Positions 26,258 to 34,033 of a stretch of 64,000 bases of DNA are shown piece after piece; position 1 is the first letter of the stretch, and every line of letters starts with the position of its first letter. A program made the translations under genes and the position numbers. This stretch comes from Bacteroidales bacterium (GTDB lineage: Bacteria; Bacteroidota; Bacteroidia; Bacteroidales; FEN-979): the NCBI GenBank assembly GCA_030681475.1, contig JAUXWT010000061.1, forward strand, positions 21,912 through 85,911, written 5' to 3'. Under the pieces are notes generated by a model. It saw only the letters and a program-made list of their open reading frames with translations. It did no database searches and was not told where the DNA came from.

Positions 26258-27160
26258 ATGAGAAAACTATTTACATTAATTTTAAGTTTAACCGTCGTTT
26301 TTGCTTTCTCGCAGCAACGGATGGAAAACAACAAACCTTTTCCTGCCCAGGTTAACAAGGCGACAATAACCGTTACCGGACTTGGTGAACCAGGAATTGA
26401 TCCCAATGCCCTCGTTGCATCGCTGGTCGGCCCCGGTATCACATTCAGCAATGTGACCTTTACCGGTGTTCAGGGTGGCACGGGCACTGCTTCAGCCGGT
26501 GGCTTCACTGGCGGTATGGCAATTTTTGGTATTGATCAGGGTGTCGTTCTAAGTTCCGGGCGTGCTGTCAATTCTCTTGGCCCAAACAATAGTGGAGGTA
26601 CCGGTACGAGCAATGGACTGCCTGGCGATCCGGACCTGGAGGCTGTTTTTGGGTGCTGCACCTATGATGCATGCGTGCTGGAATTCGATTTTATCCCTAC
26701 AGCAAGCACAATGTATGTACAGTATGTTCTTGCTTCAGAAGAGTATAATGAATACATCAATTATGCTGATTGCTTCGCGTTTTTTCTTGATGGACAGAAT
26801 ATTGCGCTGATCCCCGGAAGTGGCCCGCCCCCTATTCCGGTTTCTGTTGGTACAATAAACCTGGGTTCTTATCCAGCTTTATATGTGAACAATAGTCCTG
26901 GTCCTTATGATATCGAAGCCGACGGTTTTACCAAGGTACTCACGGCAACCGGAACTGTTGTTCCGGGCCAAACCCACCACATTAAGCTGGCTCTTGCTGA
27001 TAAAGGTGACGGGGTTTATGATACCTGGGTTTTTCTCAAAGGAGCCAGTTTTTCCGTTGTCAACCCCGATATTCCTACTCTTTCACAATGGGGTCTGATC
27101 ATTCTTGGTTGTGTACTCCTCGGATTTGGTACCTTCTATATCCTGAGAATGAGGGGATAA
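26258..27160 (+). CDS. Choice-of-anchor L domain protein with IPTL-CTERM exosortase signal
   Basis: A 300-aa secreted protein: signal peptide (FTLILSLTVVFAFSQ), then a choice-of-anchor L-type domain (about 45-265). Its marks are LVGPGITFSNVTFTG, DQGVVLSSGRA, LPGDPDLEAVFG, VLEFDFIP and LASEEYNEYINYADCFAFFL. The C-terminus is the tripartite IPTL-CTERM signal: IPTLSQWG, a membrane helix (LIILGCVLLGFGTFYIL) and RMRG. Such tails are cut by exosortase H-type enzymes. The exosortase gene faces it 850 bases downstream, so this is very likely its substrate. The 31115-33985 protein has the same ectodomain type with a different C-terminus. Confidence 0.9.
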   Translation: MRKLFTLILSLTVVFAFSQQRMENNKPFPAQVNKATITVTGLGEPGIDPNALVASLVGPGITFSNVTFTGVQGGTGTASAGGFTGGMAIFGIDQGVVLSSGRAVNSLGPNNSGGTGTSNGLPGDPDLEAVFGCCTYDACVLEFDFIPTASTMYVQYVLASEEYNEYINYADCFAFFLDGQNIALIPGSGPPPIPVSVGTINLGSYPALYVNNSPGPYDIEADGFTKVLTATGTVVPGQTHHIKLALADKGDGVYDTWVFLKGASFSVVNPDIPTLSQWGLIILGCVLLGFGTFYILRMRG

Positions 27161-27181
27161 TAAAAGTTTTTCTTTAATTAT

Positions 27182-27224
27182 AAAAATCCTTTGTGGTTAT
27201 TAGCCACAAAGGATTTTTTTTTTT
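27182..27224 (+). terminator. Rho-independent terminator
   Basis: AATCCTTTGTGG (27185-27196) pairs perfectly with CCACAAAGGATT (27204-27215) around a 7-base loop, and a run of T follows to 27224. It ends the IPTL-CTERM gene transcript. Confidence 0.88.
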
Positions 27225-27226
27225 GC

Positions 27227-27279
27227 AGGCTGCGTTAGCCTGGGGGTTGGGGTTGATTCATGCATCCGGGCTTTAGCCC
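27227..27279. repeat. Two small palindromes (AGGCT...AGCCT and GGGCTTTAGCCC)
   Basis: AGGCT/AGCCT at 27227-27241 and GGGCT/AGCCC at 27268-27279, of the intergenic REP-like kind. They lie between the convergent IPTL-CTERM and exosortase genes. Confidence 0.5.
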
Positions 27280-27348
27280 AAAATCTTGCTTAAGGAGCAT
27301 TACTGATTTTCTTTGTTCAATGAATGATTTATGAATTCTTCAACACAC

Positions 27349-27397
27349 AGTGAACAGTGAAAAGCGTTGAGTGAATAATTAAAAACGAAAAGTGAAA
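27349..27397 (+). repeat. Heptamer tandem array (AGTGAAN type)
   Basis: Seven phased units: AGTGAAC, AGTGAAA, AGCGTTG, AGTGAAT, AATTAAA, AACGAAA, AGTGAAA. The phase is kept although inner units have diverged. It lies just downstream of the exosortase operon stop. Confidence 0.7.
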
Positions 27398-27421
27398 AGT
27401 ATGGAGTTCTATGCCTATTCC

Positions 27422-28021
27422 TTACTTGCCTTTTGTTTGAGGCTTGAAGTCATCCAACCTGAAGGTGACAAACAACCAGATGGCTACTACGAAATAGAGC
27501 ACTGAACTGGATGTAACGGAGATGAATCTATTGGCAAAGGTGAGGAGCGTTTTCCGGGTTCCTGTGAAGTTTGTAAGTTCGAGCCAGGGTGTCTCTTCAC
27601 TGAGCGACAATAATGCGATCCACTGCTTAAAGAGGATCAGGCACATGACCAGGATCAGTCCGACAGGCAGGGCGATTAGTTTTCGTTTCCACGGTACAGG
27701 TGAGGCAATTACGAGCGAAATCAATAAAACTGTCGGGATATATCCCAGGTACCGGGTATTGATATCCACGTAGGCAGTTTTGGATGTTCCGTCGGGCCGC
27801 ACCTGGTTGTAATTACCAAGATTGATATGTGTGGTAACCGGAGCCTTCCACTCTCTGAACTTCACAAAACCTGTCTCCCTGAAGTTGCTGAAAAAAAACC
27901 CGGCGATTTTCCTGTAGAAGGTACCGTATGTTTCATCATAAATGGTAAGGGGAGCCGAGAGCAACCCGTAAATCACAAGAGCTTTGATCAGGAACAATAT
28001 GAGGGTTTTACTTCGCAACAT
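27422..28021 (-). CDS. Exosortase-associated membrane protein
   Basis: A 199-aa membrane protein. I start at ATG 28019-28021 (MLRSKTLILFLIKALVIY), which overlaps the exosortase 3' end by 14 bases; a longer open frame reads through exosortase codons and has no membrane-protein start. Four helices are likely: about 6-22, 107-122 (IPTVLLISLVIASPV), 128-150 and 178-194. About 85 residues lie outside the membrane between helices 1 and 2. I recall small membrane proteins of this kind beside XrtH-type exosortases. Its role in sorting is not known. Confidence 0.72.
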   Translation of the reverse strand: MLRSKTLILFLIKALVIYGLLSAPLTIYDETYGTFYRKIAGFFFSNFRETGFVKFREWKAPVTTHINLGNYNQVRPDGTSKTAYVDINTRYLGYIPTVLLISLVIASPVPWKRKLIALPVGLILVMCLILFKQWIALLSLSEETPWLELTNFTGTRKTLLTFANRFISVTSSSVLYFVVAIWLFVTFRLDDFKPQTKGK

Positions 28022-28595
28022 CAGTAACCCCCTTTCTTGTCCATCTGATCCAGAAAATAAATAATCCGATGGCAAAGATGATGAACAGCACCTGCCAGAC
28101 CTCAACATGCATAATCTCAAACGCCTTTGGAAAATATATTCCGGTGAGGAAAAGCGAAACAACCCTCAGGATATTCAGGCTGAACAGCAGGGCGATACCT
28201 GAGAAAAAACCGATCAGCTTGTAATTCCACCGGGCGGGAAATGTAAGGAGGGCGGAGGCAAACAGCGCCATGGCTTCCATCGCATCGCAACCACGGGCAA
28301 TATTCACGGAAAATCGGGCTGAAGATATGGTCCCATTAACTGTTGTAGTTCCCATGCCGAAAATGTTCAGGATAAAATTGGATAATCCGGCATTTACCTG
28401 AACAACCTTGGGTTGAACAATATTTTGACTGTAATCTGAAAGCCAGTAAACATAAAACAGGATCATAAGAACCGCGAATCCAAGCACAAATATGAGCACT
28501 GGTAATTTCTGGCGCCAGTTGGAACGAATTCCTGCGAAAGGTGAGGGACGGGGCTCCTTTTTCTTCAACCCTTTTTTCTTTAATGGTTTGCCCAT
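28008..28595 (-). CDS. xrtH: Exosortase, probably XrtH (IPTL-CTERM specific)
   Basis: A 195-aa membrane protein from ATG 28593-28595 (MGKPLKKKGLKKKEPRPSP); the upstream in-frame extension covers a leader hairpin and is unlikely to be translated. Exosortase active-site residues are all present: Cys103 in ARGCDAMEAM, Arg144 in NILRVVSLF and His163 in MHVEVWQVLF. About five or six membrane helices are seen. Exosortases cut C-terminal sorting signals in the inner membrane and are thought to transfer the protein to a surface acceptor. The facing IPTLSQWG protein points to the XrtH type; the subfamily call rests on that and on general likeness. Confidence 0.87.
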   Translation of the reverse strand: MGKPLKKKGLKKKEPRPSPFAGIRSNWRQKLPVLIFVLGFAVLMILFYVYWLSDYSQNIVQPKVVQVNAGLSNFILNIFGMGTTTVNGTISSARFSVNIARGCDAMEAMALFASALLTFPARWNYKLIGFFSGIALLFSLNILRVVSLFLTGIYFPKAFEIMHVEVWQVLFIIFAIGLFIFWIRWTRKGVTDVAK

Positions 28596-28632
28596 ATAAA
28601 TTATTTTCTGTGATATTATTGATCTGCAACAT

Positions 28633-28661
28633 AGGTTTATGTATATTAGAAGCATAAACCT
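28633..28661 (-). promoter_or_regulatory. Perfect 9-bp inverted repeat in the exosortase leader
   Basis: AGGTTTATG (28633-28641) and CATAAACCT (28653-28661) with an 11-base loop. It starts right where transcription from the -7 box at 28669-28676 should begin, so the mRNA would open with a hairpin; an operator is the other reading. Confidence 0.5.
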
Positions 28662-28668
28662 TTTTTTG

Positions 28669-28676
28669 CAAATTTA
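28669..28676 (-). promoter_or_regulatory. -7 promoter box of the exosortase operon
   Basis: Minus-strand TAAATTTG, a full TAnnTTTG match, 74 bases before the exosortase start codon. No -33 TTG at the usual distance. Confidence 0.45.
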
Positions 28677-28750
28677 CCAAAGATTTGATAATAACCTAAT
28701 GGTTGAATGGAGGTCAGGAAAAAGGAATTGAATACGGTCTCGCTTATGGA

Positions 28751-29050
28751 TTATTTTTTTAGCGGACCCTGGCAGCAGTCAAGAGAACAGGACTCCCGTC
28801 TGAGAAACTTTCCCTCCTTGTCGAAGAATAGTTTTTCGTGTGTTTTATCTTTGTTGACACACACATCATAGGTGATAACCCCTTTGGCGTCAACCTTGAA
28901 AACCTTATCAATGGAATATCCCATGAAATTCTTCGCAATATATTCCGTGATGGGTTTCTGGAGTTCATCAATTTTTAATTCAGTTTTGGTCTGAGCGACC
29001 ATGATTGTAGTGAAAATTCCGAAAACAAATATCAGGAGCGCTTTTTTCAT
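28751..29050 (-). CDS. PepSY-like small periplasmic protein
   Basis: A 99-aa protein with signal peptide (ALLIFVFGIFTTIMVAQ). The mature part has the PepSY-like fold pattern of the small Bacteroidota proteins: IDELQKPITEYIAKNFMGYS, then VDAKGVITYDVCVN and LFFDKEGKFLRR. Unusually it ends in a Cys cluster (ESCSLDCCQGPLKK). Such proteins often lie beside OmpR-type two-component systems, as here (79 bases downstream of the kinase), and may be a regulated output or a modulator of the sensor. That role is inference. Confidence 0.75.
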   Translation of the reverse strand: MKKALLIFVFGIFTTIMVAQTKTELKIDELQKPITEYIAKNFMGYSIDKVFKVDAKGVITYDVCVNKDKTHEKLFFDKEGKFLRRESCSLDCCQGPLKK

Positions 29051-29129
29051 AATTCATCAGGGTACAAAATCAAATAAAATAATGATGCAAATTTGCTGCA
29101 TGATTCTGTCGGAATTTTGGAGAGAGGTA

Positions 29130-30395
29130 TTATTTATATGAGATTTTCAAAGTATGAAGGCCCTGGTTGCATATGTAGTCCACCTTCATCAGATAAAGGT
29201 TGGCAATTTTTTGCACGATCGACAGTCCAAGTCCGACAGAATCGGGATTGATCTCTGATTTTCTGAAGCGTTCAAAGAGGATTTGTGGGTCAGTTTTTAA
29301 CAATTGGCCTGTGTTTGTAATTGAAAATGAATCAGGTTCTGCATTGATTTCAATGCGGCCCTGGTTGATATTATGCCGGATGGCATTTGACACAAGATTG
29401 GTAATAAGGATCTCGGCCAAAGTGGGATTCATATTCAATGTAACTTGTTGCCGGTAATTTTTTGAAACAGCAATATGCCGGTGTGTTATCATTTCCTCAA
29501 AGTGTCCGATCGTTTTCTCGATAAGGGTAACAATGTTTACATCTTCCGTATGAATAAACTGGTTGTTTTCAATCTTTGAAATGAGCAGCAATCCCTGGTT
29601 TAGCTTTGACATCCTGGTTGTGGCTTCAAATACAGCGCTGATCAGGTGCATCTGGTTTTCATCGAGGTTCTCTTTCTGGATCAGCAATTCAAGTTTTGAT
29701 TTGATAATTGCCAAAGGTGTTTGGAGTTCGTGAGCGGCATTTTCATTAAATTCTTTCAGGTTCATGTAATCAAGACGTATTTTTTTCGACATCTTTTCAA
29801 GCGCCTGATTTAGCAGATCGAATTCATAAATATCGGTCGAGGTGAGTTCAAGGGGATTCTCCTGATTGATCTCATATTTGTGAAGGTTGTCAAGAATCCG
29901 GTAAAAAGGGATCCAAACCCGGCGAGCAATAAAATAGTTGAAGATGACCAATAGAAGAAGCAGGCCAATGAAGACCAGCGACATTGAAATGACGATTTCT
30001 GCAATCAATTGCTCTGAATCCCGCAAAGGCTTGTAAATGTTGATTGTATAACCTTTTTTTCTGAAGGAAGTGTTTTCGGCGAAGAGATGACGAAAAGAGG
30101 CAAAAGTACCCAGGTCGTGATCGTACATCAACGTATCTTTGATGTAACCGGTCTTGGAATGTGGCGCATTCAGGATGGTGACATCGATCATATGTCCGAA
30201 GATTAACCTGAAATCGGGAACACTGTCGGAAAAGTTGATCGTTTGTTCAATTAACAACTTTTCTTCGATTAAAGTTTCATCAAGCTGCCGTTTAAAGATA
30301 CCATGTAAAATGTTATAAAATATCAAGCCGCTGATGATGAACACCACTACCGAGATGGAGACATATAATCTGGATGTCCGGGTAAGCAGCTTCAT
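29130..30395 (-). CDS. Sensor histidine kinase (OmpR-partner type)
   Basis: A 421-aa membrane kinase. TM1 is at about 10-30 (LYVSISVVVFIISGLIFYNI), followed by a periplasmic loop and TM2 at about 136-156 (EIVISMSLVFIGLLLLLVIF). HisKA follows with phospho-acceptor AAHELQTPLAIIKSKL, then N-box ITNLVSNAIRHN, a weak G1 region (SITNTGQLL, no DxGxG), F-box LFERFRKS and G2 GLGLSIVQKIA. The NTG form of the G1 box is seen in other Bacteroidota kinases. The start overlaps the regulator stop by four bases, so the pair is coupled. The signal sensed is unknown. Confidence 0.9.
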   Translation of the reverse strand: MKLLTRTSRLYVSISVVVFIISGLIFYNILHGIFKRQLDETLIEEKLLIEQTINFSDSVPDFRLIFGHMIDVTILNAPHSKTGYIKDTLMYDHDLGTFASFRHLFAENTSFRKKGYTINIYKPLRDSEQLIAEIVISMSLVFIGLLLLLVIFNYFIARRVWIPFYRILDNLHKYEINQENPLELTSTDIYEFDLLNQALEKMSKKIRLDYMNLKEFNENAAHELQTPLAIIKSKLELLIQKENLDENQMHLISAVFEATTRMSKLNQGLLLISKIENNQFIHTEDVNIVTLIEKTIGHFEEMITHRHIAVSKNYRQQVTLNMNPTLAEILITNLVSNAIRHNINQGRIEINAEPDSFSITNTGQLLKTDPQILFERFRKSEINPDSVGLGLSIVQKIANLYLMKVDYICNQGLHTLKISYK

Positions 30396-31069
30396 TGGCC
30401 AGTGAATTTGTATCCCATCCCGTAAATTGTTTTGATATAATCTTCTCCGCCTTTTTCAAGGATCTTTTTCCTAAGATTTTTAATATGGGTATAGATAAAG
30501 TCGAATGAATCGGCCATATCCATATCGTCGCCCCACAAATGTTCTGCAATCGCTTCACGGGTCAGTACACGGTCCTGGTTGGAGAGGAAGAAAACTAAAA
30601 GATCGTACTCTTTTTTTGTGAGCGTAAGGGATTCATCATTAACCATAACTTCCATGTTTTCAGGCAATATCCTAAGCTCGTTGAACACGATCTCATTCAC
30701 GCCTCCGAAACTCCTGCGGCGAATGATAGATTTGATTCGTGCATTGAGTTCAGGTAAATGGAATGGTTTGGTAAGGTAATCATCGGCTCCGATCTCCAGA
30801 CCGGTAATTTTATCATCCAAAGAATTTCTGGCAGATATTATCATAATGCCGGTTTCCGATCTGTTCTTTTTCAGTGAACGGATAAGATTCAATCCGCTAC
30901 CGTCAGGCAGGCCGATATCAACAATGATACAATCGTAATGATAGAGGTTTATTTTTTCCAGCGCATATTCGAAGTTGTTTACTACTTCGCACAGGTAATT
31001 TTCTTTTTGCAGGTATTCCGCCATAGAGTCTGATAACTCTTTTTCGTCTTCGACCAGGAGGATTTTCAT
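30392..31069 (-). CDS. OmpR/PhoB-family response regulator
   Basis: A 225-aa regulator. The receiver (1-120) has E7/D8, phospho-acceptor Asp51 in CIIVDIGLPDGSG and the switch Lys in DDYLTKPF. The winged-helix output (about 128-222) has LTLTKKEYDLLVFFLSNQD, LTREAIAEHLWG and IYTHIKNLRKKI. It is first in the minus-strand unit regulator-kinase-PepSY protein. Just upstream lies an octamer array (31076-31107), so the leader is almost entirely repeat sequence. Confidence 0.92.
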   Translation of the reverse strand: MKILLVEDEKELSDSMAEYLQKENYLCEVVNNFEYALEKINLYHYDCIIVDIGLPDGSGLNLIRSLKKNRSETGIMIISARNSLDDKITGLEIGADDYLTKPFHLPELNARIKSIIRRRSFGGVNEIVFNELRILPENMEVMVNDESLTLTKKEYDLLVFFLSNQDRVLTREAIAEHLWGDDMDMADSFDFIYTHIKNLRKKILEKGGEDYIKTIYGMGYKFTGQ

Positions 31070-31075
31070 ATTTCG

Positions 31076-31107
31076 GGGGACAAGGGGGCAGGTGGACAGG
31101 TGGACAA
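31076..31107 (+). repeat. Octamer tandem array (GTGGACAR type)
   Basis: Four units: GGGGACAA, GGGGGCAG, GTGGACAG, GTGGACAA. It fills the 45-base gap between the OmpR-type regulator start and the first FISUMP gene stop. Confidence 0.8.
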
Positions 31108-31114
31108 TGTTTGG

Positions 31115-33985
31115 TTAATTTTTAATGCACCTCACGGGAAAGGCGCTGGCTTTGGAACTGTTATACTTCGAAACAGAGGTGTTAATCGTATTTACTCCCC
31201 GTGCAACAGGGTTTGTGCCGGCAAGGGTCGATGTCCAGAACATGGTTACCGACGGACTCCCTGTTGTGAATGACCATGTATTGTTTTGATAGTATATTCC
31301 GTTAAACATAGCATTGAATCCTGTTTGAAAGGCAAGATAACTCCCGGCAAGCCCATCACCCGGTGTCGTATTTGGAAGTTTGTCGATCAAATTCTGCCAT
31401 TCCGTGGCGGTGGGAACATGCCAGCCGCCAGGACAAATATCCTGAAACATGTAGTTCTCCTGATAGCCCATGATCTCGCCCCATTGATAGTACCCTCCTG
31501 AAGAACCGCATTGCGCTGCTATATTTTCCTTGCAATATTTTTCAAGGGTACAATTATCGGTTTGAACGATTTTGTGATCGGTAAAAGTCCCGTAATTTAA
31601 ATTTGCCGACATCCAGCATCGCGCATTCACTCCTGACCCCTCCAGAAATGTCGGATAAATTTTCCCATCACGATGATCTTTAACTGTTCCGGGACATGGA
31701 TCATTTGCGTTAGATGCGTAAACCGAGATCGTAATTGTTTTATCATCGTAACAACCCTGTGAATTTGTGTAGCGGTATGTTACCTGATGAACAACGCCGA
31801 CAGATGGAGTGCCGCCAATTACGCTGCTGTTCCCGGGATCGAAAACATAGCTCCCTGGAGCTGCCATGATGACACCGGTGCCGAAGTATTCCCCATTTGC
31901 GCCAATCGGACTACCGCCCTTCAACATGATCGGACGGCTGTTTTTTGTGGTAGCGATGCTGTTGCAGACAGTAAATCCTACGGTTGGAATCGGCTTGACA
32001 TTAATGGGGAAAGGTGGAGACGGCATTCCATCCCCGCATGCGTTTTGTGCCTTTACAGTGAGGATCCCCGATGTTGCAGTTACTGAAAAATCAATGATCA
32101 GATCAGTCCCGTTGTTGGTCATGGATATACCTGTGCCGGTATATGACCAAATGTAGGTCGATGCATTGGGAATGGCGTTGACGCTGTAGGAGAATCCGGT
32201 TTGATTCTGACAAACCTCATATCCTGTGGTACTTACAATTGTACCTGCATCCCCGGGAAGCGGGTTGATTGTAACCGCCAGGGTGGACGGAGTGCCAAAT
32301 CCGCAAATTACATTATGGCCCTGAACACTTATGGTTCCGGAGGCAGTGGCTGAACTGAAGTCAACTGTGATGGAATTTGTGTTAGCTCCGGCTGTAATGG
32401 TGGCACCGGCAGGCAGCGTCCACGAATAACTTTCCGCCCCCGTGATGGGAACGATTGAATAGGTTATCCCCGTAACTGGAACGCAAGTTGAATTTAAGCC
32501 TGTTATTATACCGGCCGGGCCAGGTACTGTTCGCACCTCGACCGTAATTTCTTTGGCTGCAGATTGATTACAGGCATCGGTGACAGTTACCGAATAGAGG
32601 TGGATCCCTGCAGGAGGTGTTACTGTAATTGAGGCAGTGGTGGCAGTGTTACTCCACACGTAGGTATAGGCATTGGCCGGTAATACCGGTTGACCTCCTG
32701 TAATGGTTGGAGTCAGTGTTGTGGATGACCCGATACATATTATTACATTATTTATATTGACGGAAAGCGGACTGAAATCTTTAATAGAAAATTCGGAAGT
32801 GACAACAGTTGTGATACCGCAGGTGATTGTGGATCCTTCAATGATCAGATTTTCAACCGGTTCTGGCAATCCATCAGAAATGGGGATGATCAGTATCGGC
32901 GTTGATTGAAGTTGCCCTGCGGGGATGGTCACGTGTGATGGAAAAGGATTAGGCAGAATATCAGCCTGGGTAGCAGTTCCAGCAGATTGGATAGCGACAT
33001 CAACGGTCAGATCTGTTGTATGGGGCTGTGGGATTGAATAGACAAGTGAAACATCACTGCAACCCTCAACCAGCAACTGTCCGGTTAGCGGGTTTGAAAA
33101 GGAGACGGAACTGGTTACATTATTGCTGGTAAAACTGTTTTGTTCAAGGAATACCCCCGAATCAAGAACACCATCGGATGCATCCCCGATGGCAAACTTC
33201 ATATGGTAGGTTTGATTGCATGCAACCGTGTAACTTGCCGTGAAAACATAGGTCAACCGGTTATAGGAAAAGTAGTCCTTTTTCACGTTCCACCAGGAAT
33301 AAACCCCATTACCCAGATTGCCTTGATCTGCCGCACAGATATTGAATATCGTCACATAATTTGTACTGTTTGGCAGCAGGGCAATATTTACAGCATCGTT
33401 AACAAAACCAAGCCCGCCGGCGATACCCGGGCCGCTTAAAAAAAGACCGAAAGCATCGTTGATAGAGCTGCAAAAACTATCAAATTCAATGGATCCGAAC
33501 ACATACCTGAAGGTTACAACATCAGTTTGGGGAACAAAGTCAAATTCAAGAACCGATTTATCATGAATGGTATTACCGGCAAGGATGACCAGATCAGGGT
33601 CACTTTCCGCGGGCTGGCTGTTTCCCCACATATCGTCGCTGGGATTGGATCCGGCTTTGGCTTTCCCAACAAATCCGGTTGACAGGATTACCCCTCCGTC
33701 AATTCCCAGTTGGGATGCTGCTCCGCCGGTATTCGCAAATGATCCGATTTGATCCCTGGCCTTGAGCGGAAGACGATTTGTACTGTTCAACGGCTCGGTT
33801 GACCCGTTGTATTTTGCATTGGAAATGGTAATACCGGCGCCGACCAGGTAGGTCTCAACAAACTGCTGTGGGGTCAAACTTATTGTTGATCCTTGCACGA
33901 CAGTTAGCTGCCCCCACGATTCCAGCGGAAAAACAAATACAAACAACCAGAACAGGTTGAAATAAAAGATTAGCTGGACTTTCAT
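31115..33985 (-). CDS. Large secreted protein: choice-of-anchor L domain, Ig-like modules, FISUMP C-terminus
   Basis: A 956-aa protein. Signal peptide about 1-25 (ends ESWGQ). A choice-of-anchor L-type domain (about 27-290) has LVGAGITISNAKYNG, DGGVILSTGFV and VLEFDFVPQTDVVTFRYVFG. A Calx-beta-like stretch (about 305-400) and PKD-like modules (about 405-680, e.g. ITGAESYSWTLPAGATITAG) follow. The last about 275 residues are the cassette shared by all five array proteins: a TTKNSRPIMLKGG module, then a FISUMP domain (CWMSANLNYG, CPGGWHVPTATEW, TMFWTSTLAG, ending FPVRCIKN). There is no T9SS tail. It is last in the likely unit 44971-31115, 48 bases after the gene before it. Confidence 0.85.
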   Translation of the reverse strand: MKVQLIFYFNLFWLFVFVFPLESWGQLTVVQGSTISLTPQQFVETYLVGAGITISNAKYNGSTEPLNSTNRLPLKARDQIGSFANTGGAASQLGIDGGVILSTGFVGKAKAGSNPSDDMWGNSQPAESDPDLVILAGNTIHDKSVLEFDFVPQTDVVTFRYVFGSIEFDSFCSSINDAFGLFLSGPGIAGGLGFVNDAVNIALLPNSTNYVTIFNICAADQGNLGNGVYSWWNVKKDYFSYNRLTYVFTASYTVACNQTYHMKFAIGDASDGVLDSGVFLEQNSFTSNNVTSSVSFSNPLTGQLLVEGCSDVSLVYSIPQPHTTDLTVDVAIQSAGTATQADILPNPFPSHVTIPAGQLQSTPILIIPISDGLPEPVENLIIEGSTITCGITTVVTSEFSIKDFSPLSVNINNVIICIGSSTTLTPTITGGQPVLPANAYTYVWSNTATTASITVTPPAGIHLYSVTVTDACNQSAAKEITVEVRTVPGPAGIITGLNSTCVPVTGITYSIVPITGAESYSWTLPAGATITAGANTNSITVDFSSATASGTISVQGHNVICGFGTPSTLAVTINPLPGDAGTIVSTTGYEVCQNQTGFSYSVNAIPNASTYIWSYTGTGISMTNNGTDLIIDFSVTATSGILTVKAQNACGDGMPSPPFPINVKPIPTVGFTVCNSIATTKNSRPIMLKGGSPIGANGEYFGTGVIMAAPGSYVFDPGNSSVIGGTPSVGVVHQVTYRYTNSQGCYDDKTITISVYASNANDPCPGTVKDHRDGKIYPTFLEGSGVNARCWMSANLNYGTFTDHKIVQTDNCTLEKYCKENIAAQCGSSGGYYQWGEIMGYQENYMFQDICPGGWHVPTATEWQNLIDKLPNTTPGDGLAGSYLAFQTGFNAMFNGIYYQNNTWSFTTGSPSVTMFWTSTLAGTNPVARGVNTINTSVSKYNSSKASAFPVRCIKN

Positions 33986-34033
33986 CCTTTCACTGACAAT
34001 AAAAAGTACTGTAAAGTTACATAAAAAAACAGA

